Assembly: GCF_022655595.1 (NCBI RefSeq)
Contig: NZ_CP093379.1
Span: 988,501 to 1,052,500, forward strand
From: Ignatzschineria rhizosphaerae
GTDB taxonomy: Bacteria; Pseudomonadota; Gammaproteobacteria; Cardiobacteriales; Wohlfahrtiimonadaceae
Direction of reading: 5' to 3'
Length of the DNA: 64,000 nt
Shown here: one piece after another, positions 54,840 to 64,000 of the stretch
Layout of the letters: every line of letters begins with the position of its first letter
Position numbering within the stretch: the first letter of the stretch is position 1
Notes under the pieces: generated by a model
Told to the model about the DNA's origin: nothing
What the model saw: the letters and a program-made list of their open reading frames with translations, nothing else
The model's database searches: none
Position numbers and translations under genes: made by a program

Positions 54840-57256
54840 TGCTAACCAGGAGAAATAATCTCAAATCGTTTATTCAAAATGAAAAGACCTACTATAATGA
54901 ACATTTACTAAAAACATCTGGAGAAGATTGGAATAGTCCTATTTGGGCTGGTAAAGGATCAGGCTGGTTAGCTATCAGAAACAAGTCTATTAGTTTTAAT
55001 TTTGAGTCTTTAAAGAGATTGACAGGATTCAAAACTAACATTTCAACTATAGATTCAAATTATCAAAACTTCATGAAGTCGATGATTATATATAGATTTA
55101 GATTAAACAATGTCTCCCCACAAGCATTGAATGCTTTACTACTTAATCTAAAACGTATTTATATTATTTTATATGAAATAACAGGGCAAACAGACCCTTG
55201 TTATATCACAACAGAAATAATACAAGAAACAGATACTCGTCTTGTAAAGTCAGGATATAAAAATATATTTGATGCTGTGGCAAACTTATGTGTAATTCAG
55301 GGAATCTTAAATAATTTAAATCTTACCTTATCCCCCCTGCTCCATACTAATAAACATAAACTTAACAACACGTATAACAAAATTAACAAGCAAAAAATTC
55401 TCTTAAAAACAAATGTTGTAGATGACTTAGCATATGAAGGTGATGACAAACTTATTTCTTTTGATGCTTTTAGAGCCTATGCATGGATTACTAATAACAC
55501 TAGAAATAAATGTGAACTATTAGGGTGCCGTATAGTAGACATTCTTTTTGCTACAGGCATGAGAATAAATGAAATTCTATATTTACCAAGAGATTGCTGG
55601 GTAGAAAGAGAAATAGAATCAGAGTCGCACCTTGATTCTATTAAAGATTTAAATAATAAATCCTTAAAAATGTATGGTCTTAGATATTTCTCAGAAAAAA
55701 ATTCTGATGCCTATATTCATTGGATAGAACCCAATGCTGTTTCGATAGTTAAACGAGCTATTCAAGATATTTTGGAACTGACTTATGACTATCATTTACA
55801 AGCTAAGTTTCTCGTAGAAAATGAAGGAGCTCGAATTCTTAATAAAGATATATTTAGAGATGAAGTTTCTTTGTTTGATGTGCTAGAAAAATTATTCGAA
55901 ACCAATCGTTTTTTCAAATGGTTCGAACCCAAGAAAGGTAGGAAAAAGAATCTACTTATTCTTTTAAAGGAAAGTGTTGAGCACTGGTGTTCATTAAACA
56001 ATATTTCCCCTATTAGAATGATTGATGTGAAAGTAAGGTTTTCAATAGAAGAGAATAGATTTATTAATGATCCTACACTAAGGCATTCAACCTCAATTCC
56101 TATATATAAAGTTGAAGATTGGGAAAATGCTCTAAAAAAGCATTTCAATAACCCTAAACAGTTTCTACACTTCAACTTTAAAATTAGAAATGCTGAGAGT
56201 AAAGTTAGATTAGATGAACTGTTATTGGTAGCTCCCCTTGGATCTACTAATGTTAATAATGCTATTAGATTGCTTCCTGTAGTGGAACCAATAAGTTACC
56301 AGTCAATTTCAAAATTTCTCTCATCAAATGGGAAAAACAATAATCAAAACATCTTCGATGTTCATAAACTCTATGAAGCTGATGGAAATAGAATTAATAT
56401 TAATACTCATTTTATGAGACACAATATCAATACTTTTCTTGCTCTTGAAAATATTAGCGAGCATCAACAAGCTATTATGATGGGAAGAAAAGATATTAGG
56501 CAGAATAAAGCTTATCAGCATTTACCTGAAGAGCATCACTATCAGCTTCAAAGTCGTTTTCAGATCAATAAACAAAAAGAATCAGATACTCCAAAAGAAG
56601 GGGAAATTGAGGCATTAATTACAAACCCATTAGATCACTTAAGCACTGAGCCGATGTTGTTTTCTGAACAATTAAATTTAGAAAAGAATGTCCAAAGAGC
56701 ATTTCATTCTTTAGACTCATCTATTCAAACCAAAGAGCTAACTTTATCTCTCTGTGAAAATAATTTACTTTTGAACGAACTGCAGAATACTTATAATGAA
56801 ATTGAAAACTCAAGCGGTCCTCAGTCTGCAAAGGAATTTATCAATACACATGGAGGTTCTTTGCATATAGTTCCTAATGGGGCTTGTACGAGAAATATAG
56901 CGCTTCATGGCTGTCATAAAAGAATGAAATGTATCAGTGGAGATGGCTGCTCAAATCTAACTGTAACTGGTCGTATTGGAGAGTTATCCAATATCAAAAC
57001 AACTATTAACAACATGCGTAATAACATTATTAAATTAGAAAACTTACAGGAAAAAGATCCACAATATAGTAGAGCATTGATAGAACAACAGTCTGATTTG
57101 ATCAATATGGAGAAAGTATTGAATAAAGCAGAATTAGCTGCCCAAAATAATCTAAAACTATATGTTTTTGATAATGGTAATAACTACTCAGCCAATCAAC
57201 GTCCCACTATGCTCGTTGATTTATTTCGAAATGCAATAGATAATCAAGACTCTTAA
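54839..57256 (+). CDS. Tyrosine recombinase 3, large, of a three-integrase cluster
   Basis: About 805 residues from ATG 54839, which overlaps the previous stop (TAATG) and has AGAGGGA upstream; the frame is open to 54812. Arg242 is in FATGMRINEILYLP; the second box is HFMRHNINTFLA (His524, Arg527), with MMGRKD in place of the usual LGH and Tyr559 in NKAYQHL. A ~270-residue insertion separates Arg I from box II. A C-terminal Cys motif (GACTRNIALHGC.. and KCISGDGC) and a long helical tail follow. Very AT-rich. Confidence 0.85.
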   Translation: MLTRRNNLKSFIQNEKTYYNEHLLKTSGEDWNSPIWAGKGSGWLAIRNKSISFNFESLKRLTGFKTNISTIDSNYQNFMKSMIIYRFRLNNVSPQALNALLLNLKRIYIILYEITGQTDPCYITTEIIQETDTRLVKSGYKNIFDAVANLCVIQGILNNLNLTLSPLLHTNKHKLNNTYNKINKQKILLKTNVVDDLAYEGDDKLISFDAFRAYAWITNNTRNKCELLGCRIVDILFATGMRINEILYLPRDCWVEREIESESHLDSIKDLNNKSLKMYGLRYFSEKNSDAYIHWIEPNAVSIVKRAIQDILELTYDYHLQAKFLVENEGARILNKDIFRDEVSLFDVLEKLFETNRFFKWFEPKKGRKKNLLILLKESVEHWCSLNNISPIRMIDVKVRFSIEENRFINDPTLRHSTSIPIYKVEDWENALKKHFNNPKQFLHFNFKIRNAESKVRLDELLLVAPLGSTNVNNAIRLLPVVEPISYQSISKFLSSNGKNNNQNIFDVHKLYEADGNRININTHFMRHNINTFLALENISEHQQAIMMGRKDIRQNKAYQHLPEEHHYQLQSRFQINKQKESDTPKEGEIEALITNPLDHLSTEPMLFSEQLNLEKNVQRAFHSLDSSIQTKELTLSLCENNLLLNELQNTYNEIENSSGPQSAKEFINTHGGSLHIVPNGACTRNIALHGCHKRMKCISGDGCSNLTVTGRIGELSNIKTTINNMRNNIIKLENLQEKDPQYSRALIEQQSDLINMEKVLNKAELAAQNNLKLYVFDNGNNYSANQRPTMLVDLFRNAIDNQDS

Positions 57257-57260
57257 TTAA

Positions 57261-57782
57261 TTGAGTGAAAATTGGATGAGCACTAGTATAAAAAGATTAG
57301 CCGGGAAAGATCTCGATATTCTCGTAGAAAAAGAGCTTCAAGAAATGCTACAGGAAGGATATGATCTCTCCCCTATCTCAGCGAAAGTTGTGCATTTAAG
57401 ATTACTTGAGAAACAAATTATTAATGGGGGATTAAGCACTTTAAGTACTCCATATAGAAAAAATCTTATAGCTGAATATAAAGATAAACAATTATATGAA
57501 GCAAATTTAACAGAAGAAGCTAAAAGACAATTAAGTTCTAATAGATCATTAGAGGGCTATAAACGCCGTTACCAAGAGAAGTGTGATGAAGTCACAGCTC
57601 TCGAAGCAATTGTACAAAATAATATTGCTGCTTTAGTTGAAATAGTTATAGCGGTTGAGAGCAGAACACCTCTAAAAATTGAAAATATTCTTGCCCCTAC
57701 CCTGCTAACAGACTTAGATATACAAACAGAGACTAAATTACATAAAAAAAATCTCGAAGTAGTTACTATAAAAAAGTCTTAA
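57261..57782 (+). CDS. Small helical protein of the recombinase operon, unknown function
   Basis: 173 residues if started at TTG 57261; ATG 57276 (MSTSIKRLAGKDLDIL) is a likelier start and gives 168. Predicted largely alpha-helical, with a charged coiled-coil-like middle (EGYKRRYQEKCDEVTALEAI). It follows recombinase 3 by a few bases, in the place where Tn554-type elements carry tnpC and where gamma-mobile-trio elements carry a third, non-recombinase protein. Homology to either is not shown. Its stop overlaps the stop of the convergent zinc-finger gene by two bases. Confidence 0.65.
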   Translation: MSENWMSTSIKRLAGKDLDILVEKELQEMLQEGYDLSPISAKVVHLRLLEKQIINGGLSTLSTPYRKNLIAEYKDKQLYEANLTEEAKRQLSSNRSLEGYKRRYQEKCDEVTALEAIVQNNIAALVEIVIAVESRTPLKIENILAPTLLTDLDIQTETKLHKKNLEVVTIKKS

Positions 57783-59095
57783 CCTAATGAATAGTTGTGC
57801 ATAATAAAATCAAGAGTTGCATCTATAGTTTCCCCCTTCCTGATTAGATCAGCAAAACTATTCAGCACATCTTTTTCAATATTATATTCAACAGCTTGCT
57901 GCAATATATACATGGACTTAGAGTGTGTCTCTGAAAAATCTTCTATTTGATCCTTCTTTGAAAAAATCAATTTCACCTGTTCAGCTGGTGTATATTCATC
58001 AATTTCAAATAATTCATAAAAGAACTGACTTAAAATACTTACTGATGAACCTTGACTACGATTCCAAGGCATAGTGGATGCCTCATTTTTAAGAATTAAA
58101 TCTAAGAGCCGTTGAAGCTTTCCTAATAACGTTTTTGATGCCTTGTCCTTGTTATAGTAGGAACGAGTTGATAAAGCAGCAGCATCTCTCACTATTCTCC
58201 AAATAATGGACCATACTTCTGACATACTATATTTTTCTAGAGATGTACGAATAAGGTTATTTATTTTTTGATAATCATCTTCATGAATTTCAAGTCCATG
58301 ATGACTATTTTGCATTTCAAAATAAGCCATACAATCACTCGTAGCGATATCTAACCATACTTGATATATTTTATCACATGGGGTTATTCTTCTCTGCCTT
58401 AAAAGTCTAATGGTATCAGATATAGGAGTACCTGCTTTATCTGGTACAAAAACATAGGTAACGTAATAATAGTAGTAAGATAAAGATTTATCATCGTTCA
58501 ATACATATGCATTGCTATTAGCTTTAGATGGAGAATCGATAATCACACCCTCAGCGATGAGTTTTTTGATAATCGCAAAAATTTCTTTACCAGTAGGTGC
58601 TAGTTCTGTACATTCATCGACTTTAAATCCATTAGAAATAGAACTAGAAGTAAGAGCCTTACTCAATCCAATCAGAAGCAGCTTAATATGTACAGGAATT
58701 TTGGAATAATCATAGCGGATCTTAGCATTATGCTCAATTCGTGTAGCGATTCTTTGTTGCAATAATAGTTGCTCTTTCTGTTTGCGCTGCAATAAAGCAT
58801 CTTTTTTTCTTATTTCACATTCTTTACAATCTCTATGATGTTTAAAGGAAGATTGACTGTCTGTTCGGGAAGTACATAGAAAAGGTTCTCCACATGAAGG
58901 ACAAGAATATTTATCGTTCCATGCCTTTGAAATACTTAGAATATAATCTAAAAGCTTTGGAAGAGTTTTTATATCTTTAAATGGCAGTAAATTACTGGTC
59001 TTGACTATGAATTTACCATCTTCATCCTGCCCCCAGTATTCATTTACTAATTTAATATCAGCCAGATCCTCTGAAAATATTTCTACTTTTATCAT
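57779..59095 (-). CDS. Zinc-finger protein of unknown function (island cargo)
   Basis: A 438-residue soluble protein I do not recognise. Residues 65-93 form a clear metal site: C65-x2-C68, H86/H87, C90-x2-C93 (CPSCGEPF and HHRDCKEC). A lysine/glutamine-rich helix follows (KKDALLQRKQKEQLLLQQRI), then a region around 145-215 that could be a winged helix, and a helical C-terminal half. It converges tail-to-tail on the recombinase operon and is divergent from the methyltransferase gene over a 174-bp shared upstream region. Regulator or nucleic-acid-binding partner are possibilities only. Confidence 0.6.
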   Translation of the reverse strand: MIKVEIFSEDLADIKLVNEYWGQDEDGKFIVKTSNLLPFKDIKTLPKLLDYILSISKAWNDKYSCPSCGEPFLCTSRTDSQSSFKHHRDCKECEIRKKDALLQRKQKEQLLLQQRIATRIEHNAKIRYDYSKIPVHIKLLLIGLSKALTSSSISNGFKVDECTELAPTGKEIFAIIKKLIAEGVIIDSPSKANSNAYVLNDDKSLSYYYYYVTYVFVPDKAGTPISDTIRLLRQRRITPCDKIYQVWLDIATSDCMAYFEMQNSHHGLEIHEDDYQKINNLIRTSLEKYSMSEVWSIIWRIVRDAAALSTRSYYNKDKASKTLLGKLQRLLDLILKNEASTMPWNRSQGSSVSILSQFFYELFEIDEYTPAEQVKLIFSKKDQIEDFSETHSKSMYILQQAVEYNIEKDVLNSFADLIRKGETIDATLDFIMHNYSLG

Positions 59096-59269
59096 TATAT
59101 TATGTCTCTTATTTTAGGTTAATCTGTTTTAATTCTACCGTTTAAAGCAATATTTTAGTTGTACTATAAATTTATCCATTTTCATAGTGGGCAAACTCGA
59201 TTCATCCTAACCCGTATTTATTTCTATTAGTGGTAAACTATTCGATAATAAAATTAACTAGTCATTACC

Positions 59270-62005
59270 ATGGATCAGAATATGGCAATTAACCAAACAG
59301 AATTATTTAGTAAGCTTGAAAAACTCACACAAAACAAAGATCAAGATAATTTCATCTTTGATTTCTTAAGCCTCTATGACTTCCCTAAATCTACGATTAC
59401 TCGACTTAAAAAAACGGTTGCTGGGGAAATAGATAATATCAATGTTGCCGCAGAGCCGGAAAAAGGTGAGGTTGCCAACCAAAAAGGGATTTACTTTAAG
59501 CCCATTATTGATGGTGAAAAGCTATTGGAAACAATGGATTTCTTAAGAGACAGTGCTACTATCCAATCGAAAGGCATTACCTTTATTATCGTGACTGATT
59601 ATGAAGATATCTTGGCTTACGATGTTGAAAATGAAGAAATGATAGATTGTCCTTTCACAGATTTGCATAAAGAATATGGCTTCTTTTTACCCCTAGCTGG
59701 ATATGAAAAAGGTGCTGATTACAGTGATAATCCTGCGGATGTAAAGGCTGCGGAGAAGCTAAGTCGTTTATTCGATTTAATCCGTTATAAGAATGAATTC
59801 AATACTGATGCTGAAATCCATGCGCTCAATGTCTTTTTAACTCGTTTACTCTTCTGTTTTTTCGCTGAAGATACCGCTATTTTTAATAAAAATCAGTTTA
59901 GCGATACTTTGGCTAAACATACTAAAACAGATGGTTCTGACTTAAAAGGATTTTTAAAATCATTATTTCTGGTTTTAAACAGTGAGCCTTCCTCAGAATT
60001 ACGCCAAAACTCAGCATCTCATTTTACGCAGTTCCCATATGTTAATGGCCGTCTTTTTGCACAAGAAGATACTGTTCCTGAGTTCGATGCACGAACACGC
60101 CGTATGCTTCTTGAGTGTAGTTCTTTAAACTGGTCCGAAATTAATCCTGATATTTTTGGTTCAATGTTTCAGGCGGTGATTCACGAAAATCAAAGACGTA
60201 GTCTGGGCCAACATTATACTTCTGTCCCTAATATTATGAAGCTACTACGTCCACTTTTCTTAGATCCACTTGAAGAAGAGTTGATTCGAAGCCGTCATAG
60301 TGAAAAGAAATTAAAAGAGCTCCTATTGCGTTTAAGCAATATTCGCATTTTTGACCCTGCTTGCGGATCAGGTAACTTTTTGATCATTGCTTTTAAAGAG
60401 CTACGCCTACTTGAAATTCGGATATTCCAAGCCTTAGAAGCTTTAAATGATAAGCCTGAGATGATGATGTCAAATATCCGTTTAAGCCAATTCTATGGTA
60501 TTGAGATAGATGACTTTGCCCATGAAATTGCTCTACTCTCTTTATGGCTAGCAGAACACCAAATGAATCGAGAATTCAATCGATTACTACACAGTCATGT
60601 CCCTACTCTGCCTCTTCATGAAAGCGGTAATATTATCCAAGGAAACAGCCTTAGAACCGATTGGGTAGAGTTTTGTCCTGCAAACAAAGGGGAAGAAGTT
60701 TATGTTGTCGGTAATCCTCCATTTGTTGGAGTCAATAGTCGTTCAAAAGAACAATCTAAAGATATGGAAATTGTTTTTAAAAGCTTTAATACCTTTAAAG
60801 CATTGGACTATGTAACATCATGGTTTTGGAAAGGCGCACAATATGTAAACAATACCGATTCTAAGATGGCATTAGTAGCAACCAATTCTATTTGTCAGGG
60901 TGTTCAAGTAGCCCCTCTATGGGAATCAATTTTTAATTTAGGTTTAGAAATAGATTTCGCTTATCAAGCCTTTTTATGGAAAAACAATGCTAGAGATAAA
61001 GCTTCTGTTTATGTAGTAATTGTAGGATTATCAAAAAAAGCACTTAATAAAAACAAATCCATTTACAAAGAAATTAATAATAACTGGCATCAACTAAATG
61101 TTAGTAATATTAGCCCTTATTTAATTGAAGGAGTAAATATAGCCATTCGAGAAAGAAGGACTTTGCCAATATCTGATATTCCTAAAATGATAAAAGGCAA
61201 TATGCCCATCGATGGCGGAAACTATTTATTAACAGATGATGAAAAGCAAGAATTGCTAAGATTAGAACCTGAAGCTATAAACTTTATTAAAAAGGTCGTG
61301 GGTTCTCAAGAGTTTCTTCAGGGAATTAGTCGTTGGTGTTTATGGTTAGCAGATTTATCATTAGAGGATATTAAACAGTACCCTCAGATTCAAAAGAGAG
61401 TAGATGCTGTAAAAAAAATACGACAGAGTAATCCAGATACTGTAAAGCTTGCTGCCAGACCTCATCAATTTAGAGAAACTAATAATCCAGATACTTTTAT
61501 TATTATTCCAAGTGTTTCAACAGAAAGAAGAGTGTATGTCCCTATTGACATACTTGGGAAAGAGACAATTATCACAAATTTGAGTTTTTGGATTCCGAAC
61601 GCTGATTTATACCATTTTGGTATTTTGACATCCCTTTTGCATAATGACTGGATGAGGGTAGTAGCAGGAAGATTAAAGAGTGATTACAGATACTCGTCTA
61701 CATTGGTTTACAATACCTTTCCATGGCCTCAAAACATCGGTTTACAACGACGCAATAATATAGAGAAACTAGGGAAAGATATTCTACGCACACGTGCTCA
61801 GTATCCTAATAAAACACTAGCAGATCTATATGATCCCGATACAATGCCTATAGATCTATTAGAAGCGCATGAAACATTAGATCGAGCTGTTGAGAAGCTC
61901 TATCGGGATGCCCCTTTTAGAGATAGTACAGAACGTGTTGACTATCTATTTAAGCTCTATGAAAAGTTGATTAATGAAGAGAAAGCCCAAGGTAAAAAGA
62001 AATAG
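59270..62005 (+). CDS. MmeI/YeeA-like class I N6-adenine DNA methyltransferase
   Basis: 911 residues. SAM motif I is IRIFDPACGSGNFLI (~360-372); the catalytic motif IV is VVGNPPFVG (NPPF 482-485), giving N6-adenine specificity; GQHYTSVPNIM (~314) is the typical lead-in. The N-terminal ~180 residues (SRLKK-like start, KGIYFKPIID, FIIVTDYEDILAYD, FFLPLAGYEK) match large MmeI-type methyltransferases, but I see no PD-(D/E)XK nuclease residues of the kind MmeI carries. The C-terminal half should hold the target-recognition domain. Start could also be ATG 59282. The helicase starts 12 bp downstream, so the two are one operon. Confidence 0.85.
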   Translation: MDQNMAINQTELFSKLEKLTQNKDQDNFIFDFLSLYDFPKSTITRLKKTVAGEIDNINVAAEPEKGEVANQKGIYFKPIIDGEKLLETMDFLRDSATIQSKGITFIIVTDYEDILAYDVENEEMIDCPFTDLHKEYGFFLPLAGYEKGADYSDNPADVKAAEKLSRLFDLIRYKNEFNTDAEIHALNVFLTRLLFCFFAEDTAIFNKNQFSDTLAKHTKTDGSDLKGFLKSLFLVLNSEPSSELRQNSASHFTQFPYVNGRLFAQEDTVPEFDARTRRMLLECSSLNWSEINPDIFGSMFQAVIHENQRRSLGQHYTSVPNIMKLLRPLFLDPLEEELIRSRHSEKKLKELLLRLSNIRIFDPACGSGNFLIIAFKELRLLEIRIFQALEALNDKPEMMMSNIRLSQFYGIEIDDFAHEIALLSLWLAEHQMNREFNRLLHSHVPTLPLHESGNIIQGNSLRTDWVEFCPANKGEEVYVVGNPPFVGVNSRSKEQSKDMEIVFKSFNTFKALDYVTSWFWKGAQYVNNTDSKMALVATNSICQGVQVAPLWESIFNLGLEIDFAYQAFLWKNNARDKASVYVVIVGLSKKALNKNKSIYKEINNNWHQLNVSNISPYLIEGVNIAIRERRTLPISDIPKMIKGNMPIDGGNYLLTDDEKQELLRLEPEAINFIKKVVGSQEFLQGISRWCLWLADLSLEDIKQYPQIQKRVDAVKKIRQSNPDTVKLAARPHQFRETNNPDTFIIIPSVSTERRVYVPIDILGKETIITNLSFWIPNADLYHFGILTSLLHNDWMRVVAGRLKSDYRYSSTLVYNTFPWPQNIGLQRRNNIEKLGKDILRTRAQYPNKTLADLYDPDTMPIDLLEAHETLDRAVEKLYRDAPFRDSTERVDYLFKLYEKLINEEKAQGKKK

Positions 62006-62017
62006 AGGATAGTGAAG

Positions 62018-64000
62018 ATGAGTCAAACGGTCAATTTAGTAGAAGTGAATTATGAGCAGACAGGTGCTAGTACTCAGCAAAATACTATGGGTATGCGAGA
62101 GATGCAAGCTAGAGCTTATGCTTATAGAAATAGTCAATATCTATTGATTAAAGCGCCACCGGCATCTGGTAAATCAAGAGCTTTGATGTTTTTGGCCTTA
62201 GACAAACTCCAAAAGCAAAATATTCAAAAAGCAATTGTTACGGTTCCTGAAATGTCTATTGGAGGGTCATTTAAGGATACTGATTTAATACGATATGGTT
62301 TTTATGCGAATTGGCATATCGAAGATAAAAACAACCTCTGCCTAACTGATGGTGAGACAACAGGTAAAGTTGACCGTTTCGTTGCATTCCTAAAAAGCAG
62401 TTCCCCAGAGGATAATATTATCCTCTGTACACATGCAACACTGCGTCATGCTTTCAAAAAGCTAGAGCCTGAGGATTTTAATAATACCGTTTTAGCAATC
62501 GATGAATTTCATCATGTTTCTGCAGGTGATGAAAACATATTGGGTCATTTAATCGATGAAGTTATGCATGGTTCTAATGCTCATATTATAGCTATGACTG
62601 GCTCCTACTTTCGAGGCGATGCTGTTCCTATATTAGAACCAGAGGATGAAGCAAAATTTGAAAAGGTAACTTACACGTACTATGAGCAACTCAATGGCTA
62701 TGAGTTCTTAAAGTCATTAGGAATTGGTTATCATTTTTATCAGGGCCGTTATATAGATGCTTTGAATGAAGTTTTAGATACAAATCAAAAGACCTTAATC
62801 CATATTCCAAGTGTGAATTCTTCAGCATCGACAGGAAACAAGTATACAGAAGTTGGACATATTCATGATGTGATTGGTGAGGTTGTTGCCAAAGATCCAA
62901 AAACACATATTTTGACTTTAAAGCGCCATAGCGATGGTAAGCTGATTAAGGTAGCTGACCTTGTTGATGACAGTAAAGAGCGCCCTCTTGTCATGGAATA
63001 CCTCCGAAATGTTAATCATGCAGATGATATCGATATTATTATTGCTTTAGGTATGGCTAAAGAAGGTTTTGACTGGCCATGGTGTGAACATGCTTTGACT
63101 GTAGGCTTTCGAAATTCGCTCACAGAAATTGTACAGATTATTGGTCGAGCAACCCGTGATTGTGAAGGTAAAACCCATGCACAATTCACTAATCTTATTC
63201 CACAGCCTGATGCTACTAATGATGATGTCGTGGTTTCTGTGAACACCATGTTAAAAGCAATTAGTGCATCGCTCTTAATGGAGCAAATATTAAAGCCTAA
63301 TATCACCTTTAGACCCAGATCTAGCATCAATGAAGGTGAAAAGTTAGCACCAGGTACAGTTATTGTTGACGATACAACTAAAGCACCCTCTGCAAAGGTG
63401 CTTGAGATTCTTAATGGCTCTACAGATGATATTTTTGCAACCTTATTAAATACCCCTGAAGCCCAACAAGCCTATTGGTCTGAGCAAGGAATTATTGAAA
63501 CAGAGGTTGTTAATAAACTCATTATTCCGCAAATTATCCGAAAGCTCCATCCTGATCTTGATGATGAAGAAGTTGACCAAATTCATCAAGGATTATTGAC
63601 AAGCTTGTTTATCCGACAAAATGGTGGTGTTGTAGAAGGTACTTCCCTACCCTTGAATGCTATTATTGAAGGAGAATTAGCTGGAGGAGAGATAAGTTCT
63701 GAAGGACAACCTGGTGATTATAGTGGACAGCAATTTGTCAATATTGGCAATCGATTCATTAATTTAGATGATCTAAATGTGGATTTAATCGCTTCTGTAA
63801 ATCCATTTCAGGGAGCCTACGAAATACTGTCTAAAAATATTGATGCACCATTATTAAAAACCTTACAACAAAGTTTTGCATCCCAGAAAATTAATATGAC
63901 TGAGGAAGAAGCAGTTATGCTTTGGCCTAGAATCAATCAATTCAAGACAGATTATGACCGATTACCAGATCTTAATAGCAATGATAATATCGAGCGAAGA
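62018..64000 (+). CDS. SF2 DEAD/DEAH-type helicase, partial (runs off right edge)
   Basis: ATG 62018 with AGAGGAT upstream; 661 codons are open to the last base. Walker A is KAPPASGKSRAL (A46-S53), Walker B IDEFHH (D162, E163), motif III AMTGSYFRGD, motif V GMAKEGFDWPW, motif VI QIIGRATRD, all in order. A ~250-residue helical domain follows. It is paired with the upstream methyltransferase, as in the B. subtilis prophage yeeA-yeeB pair. Helicase plus methyltransferase suggests an ATP-dependent restriction or modification system; the nuclease, if any, would be in the missing C-terminus or the next gene. Confidence 0.85.
   Translation, partial: MSQTVNLVEVNYEQTGASTQQNTMGMREMQARAYAYRNSQYLLIKAPPASGKSRALMFLALDKLQKQNIQKAIVTVPEMSIGGSFKDTDLIRYGFYANWHIEDKNNLCLTDGETTGKVDRFVAFLKSSSPEDNIILCTHATLRHAFKKLEPEDFNNTVLAIDEFHHVSAGDENILGHLIDEVMHGSNAHIIAMTGSYFRGDAVPILEPEDEAKFEKVTYTYYEQLNGYEFLKSLGIGYHFYQGRYIDALNEVLDTNQKTLIHIPSVNSSASTGNKYTEVGHIHDVIGEVVAKDPKTHILTLKRHSDGKLIKVADLVDDSKERPLVMEYLRNVNHADDIDIIIALGMAKEGFDWPWCEHALTVGFRNSLTEIVQIIGRATRDCEGKTHAQFTNLIPQPDATNDDVVVSVNTMLKAISASLLMEQILKPNITFRPRSSINEGEKLAPGTVIVDDTTKAPSAKVLEILNGSTDDIFATLLNTPEAQQAYWSEQGIIETEVVNKLIIPQIIRKLHPDLDDEEVDQIHQGLLTSLFIRQNGGVVEGTSLPLNAIIEGELAGGEISSEGQPGDYSGQQFVNIGNRFINLDDLNVDLIASVNPFQGAYEILSKNIDAPLLKTLQQSFASQKINMTEEEAVMLWPRINQFKTDYDRLPDLNSNDNIERR

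Overview
The window reads as a chromosomal segment of an AT-rich gammaproteobacterium. Support comes from ibaG-murA, slyX beside hrpA, UbiC, SstT, a class of GshA typical of the group, RNase T, clpP-clpX, Prc and E. coli-like tRNA-Gly(GCC) genes. The low GC and gene set would suit the Cardiobacteriales (Ignatzschineria/Wohlfahrtiimonas type), but that placement is inference; no rRNA is present to confirm it.

Layout. 1-4.14 kb: a minus-strand 2-aminoethylphosphonate (AEP) uptake and breakdown operon (binding protein, ATPase, fused permease, start of phnW) behind a near-consensus Pho box with a correctly spaced -10. 4.7-8.2 kb: ibaG-murA and dsbD. 8.5-13.1 kb: four identical tRNA-Gly(GCC) genes, each with its own promoter and terminator, interleaved with gltP, a DUF4326 gene and a YafJ-type amidotransferase. 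13.2-21.7 kb: slyX, hrpA, an RG-tailed DEAD-box helicase with a structured leader, ubiC, a LysR regulator. 21.8-38.2 kb: a long run of minus-strand housekeeping and transport genes (sstT, pepN-nitroreductase-ruvX, a lipoprotein, mraZ-murI, FUSC protein, purine permease, TerC protein, gshA, rnt, clpX, clpP). 38.4-45.5 kb: serC, prc, mnmA, an ABC exporter. 45.7-49.2 kb: an M-box Mg2+ riboswitch, terminator and three tandem CorA-family genes. 49.3-51.9 kb: lhgO, a divergent GntR regulator, a DUF4440 protein.

52.1-64 kb is an accessory island. It opens with three tandem tyrosine recombinases (the first interrupted by a G8-tract frameshift just before its catalytic tyrosine) and a small helical protein. 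A zinc-finger protein of unknown function converges on them. Then come an MmeI/YeeA-like DNA methyltransferase and an SF2 helicase that runs off the right edge. This looks like a multi-recombinase mobile element carrying a probable DNA-modification/defence module.

A dispersed repeat of about 200 bp occurs at least four times between genes (about 4.2, 10.9, 11.6 and 26.9 kb). The best-preserved copy has an intact 50-codon reading frame; the others are broken copies of the same frame. It matches no family I recognise.
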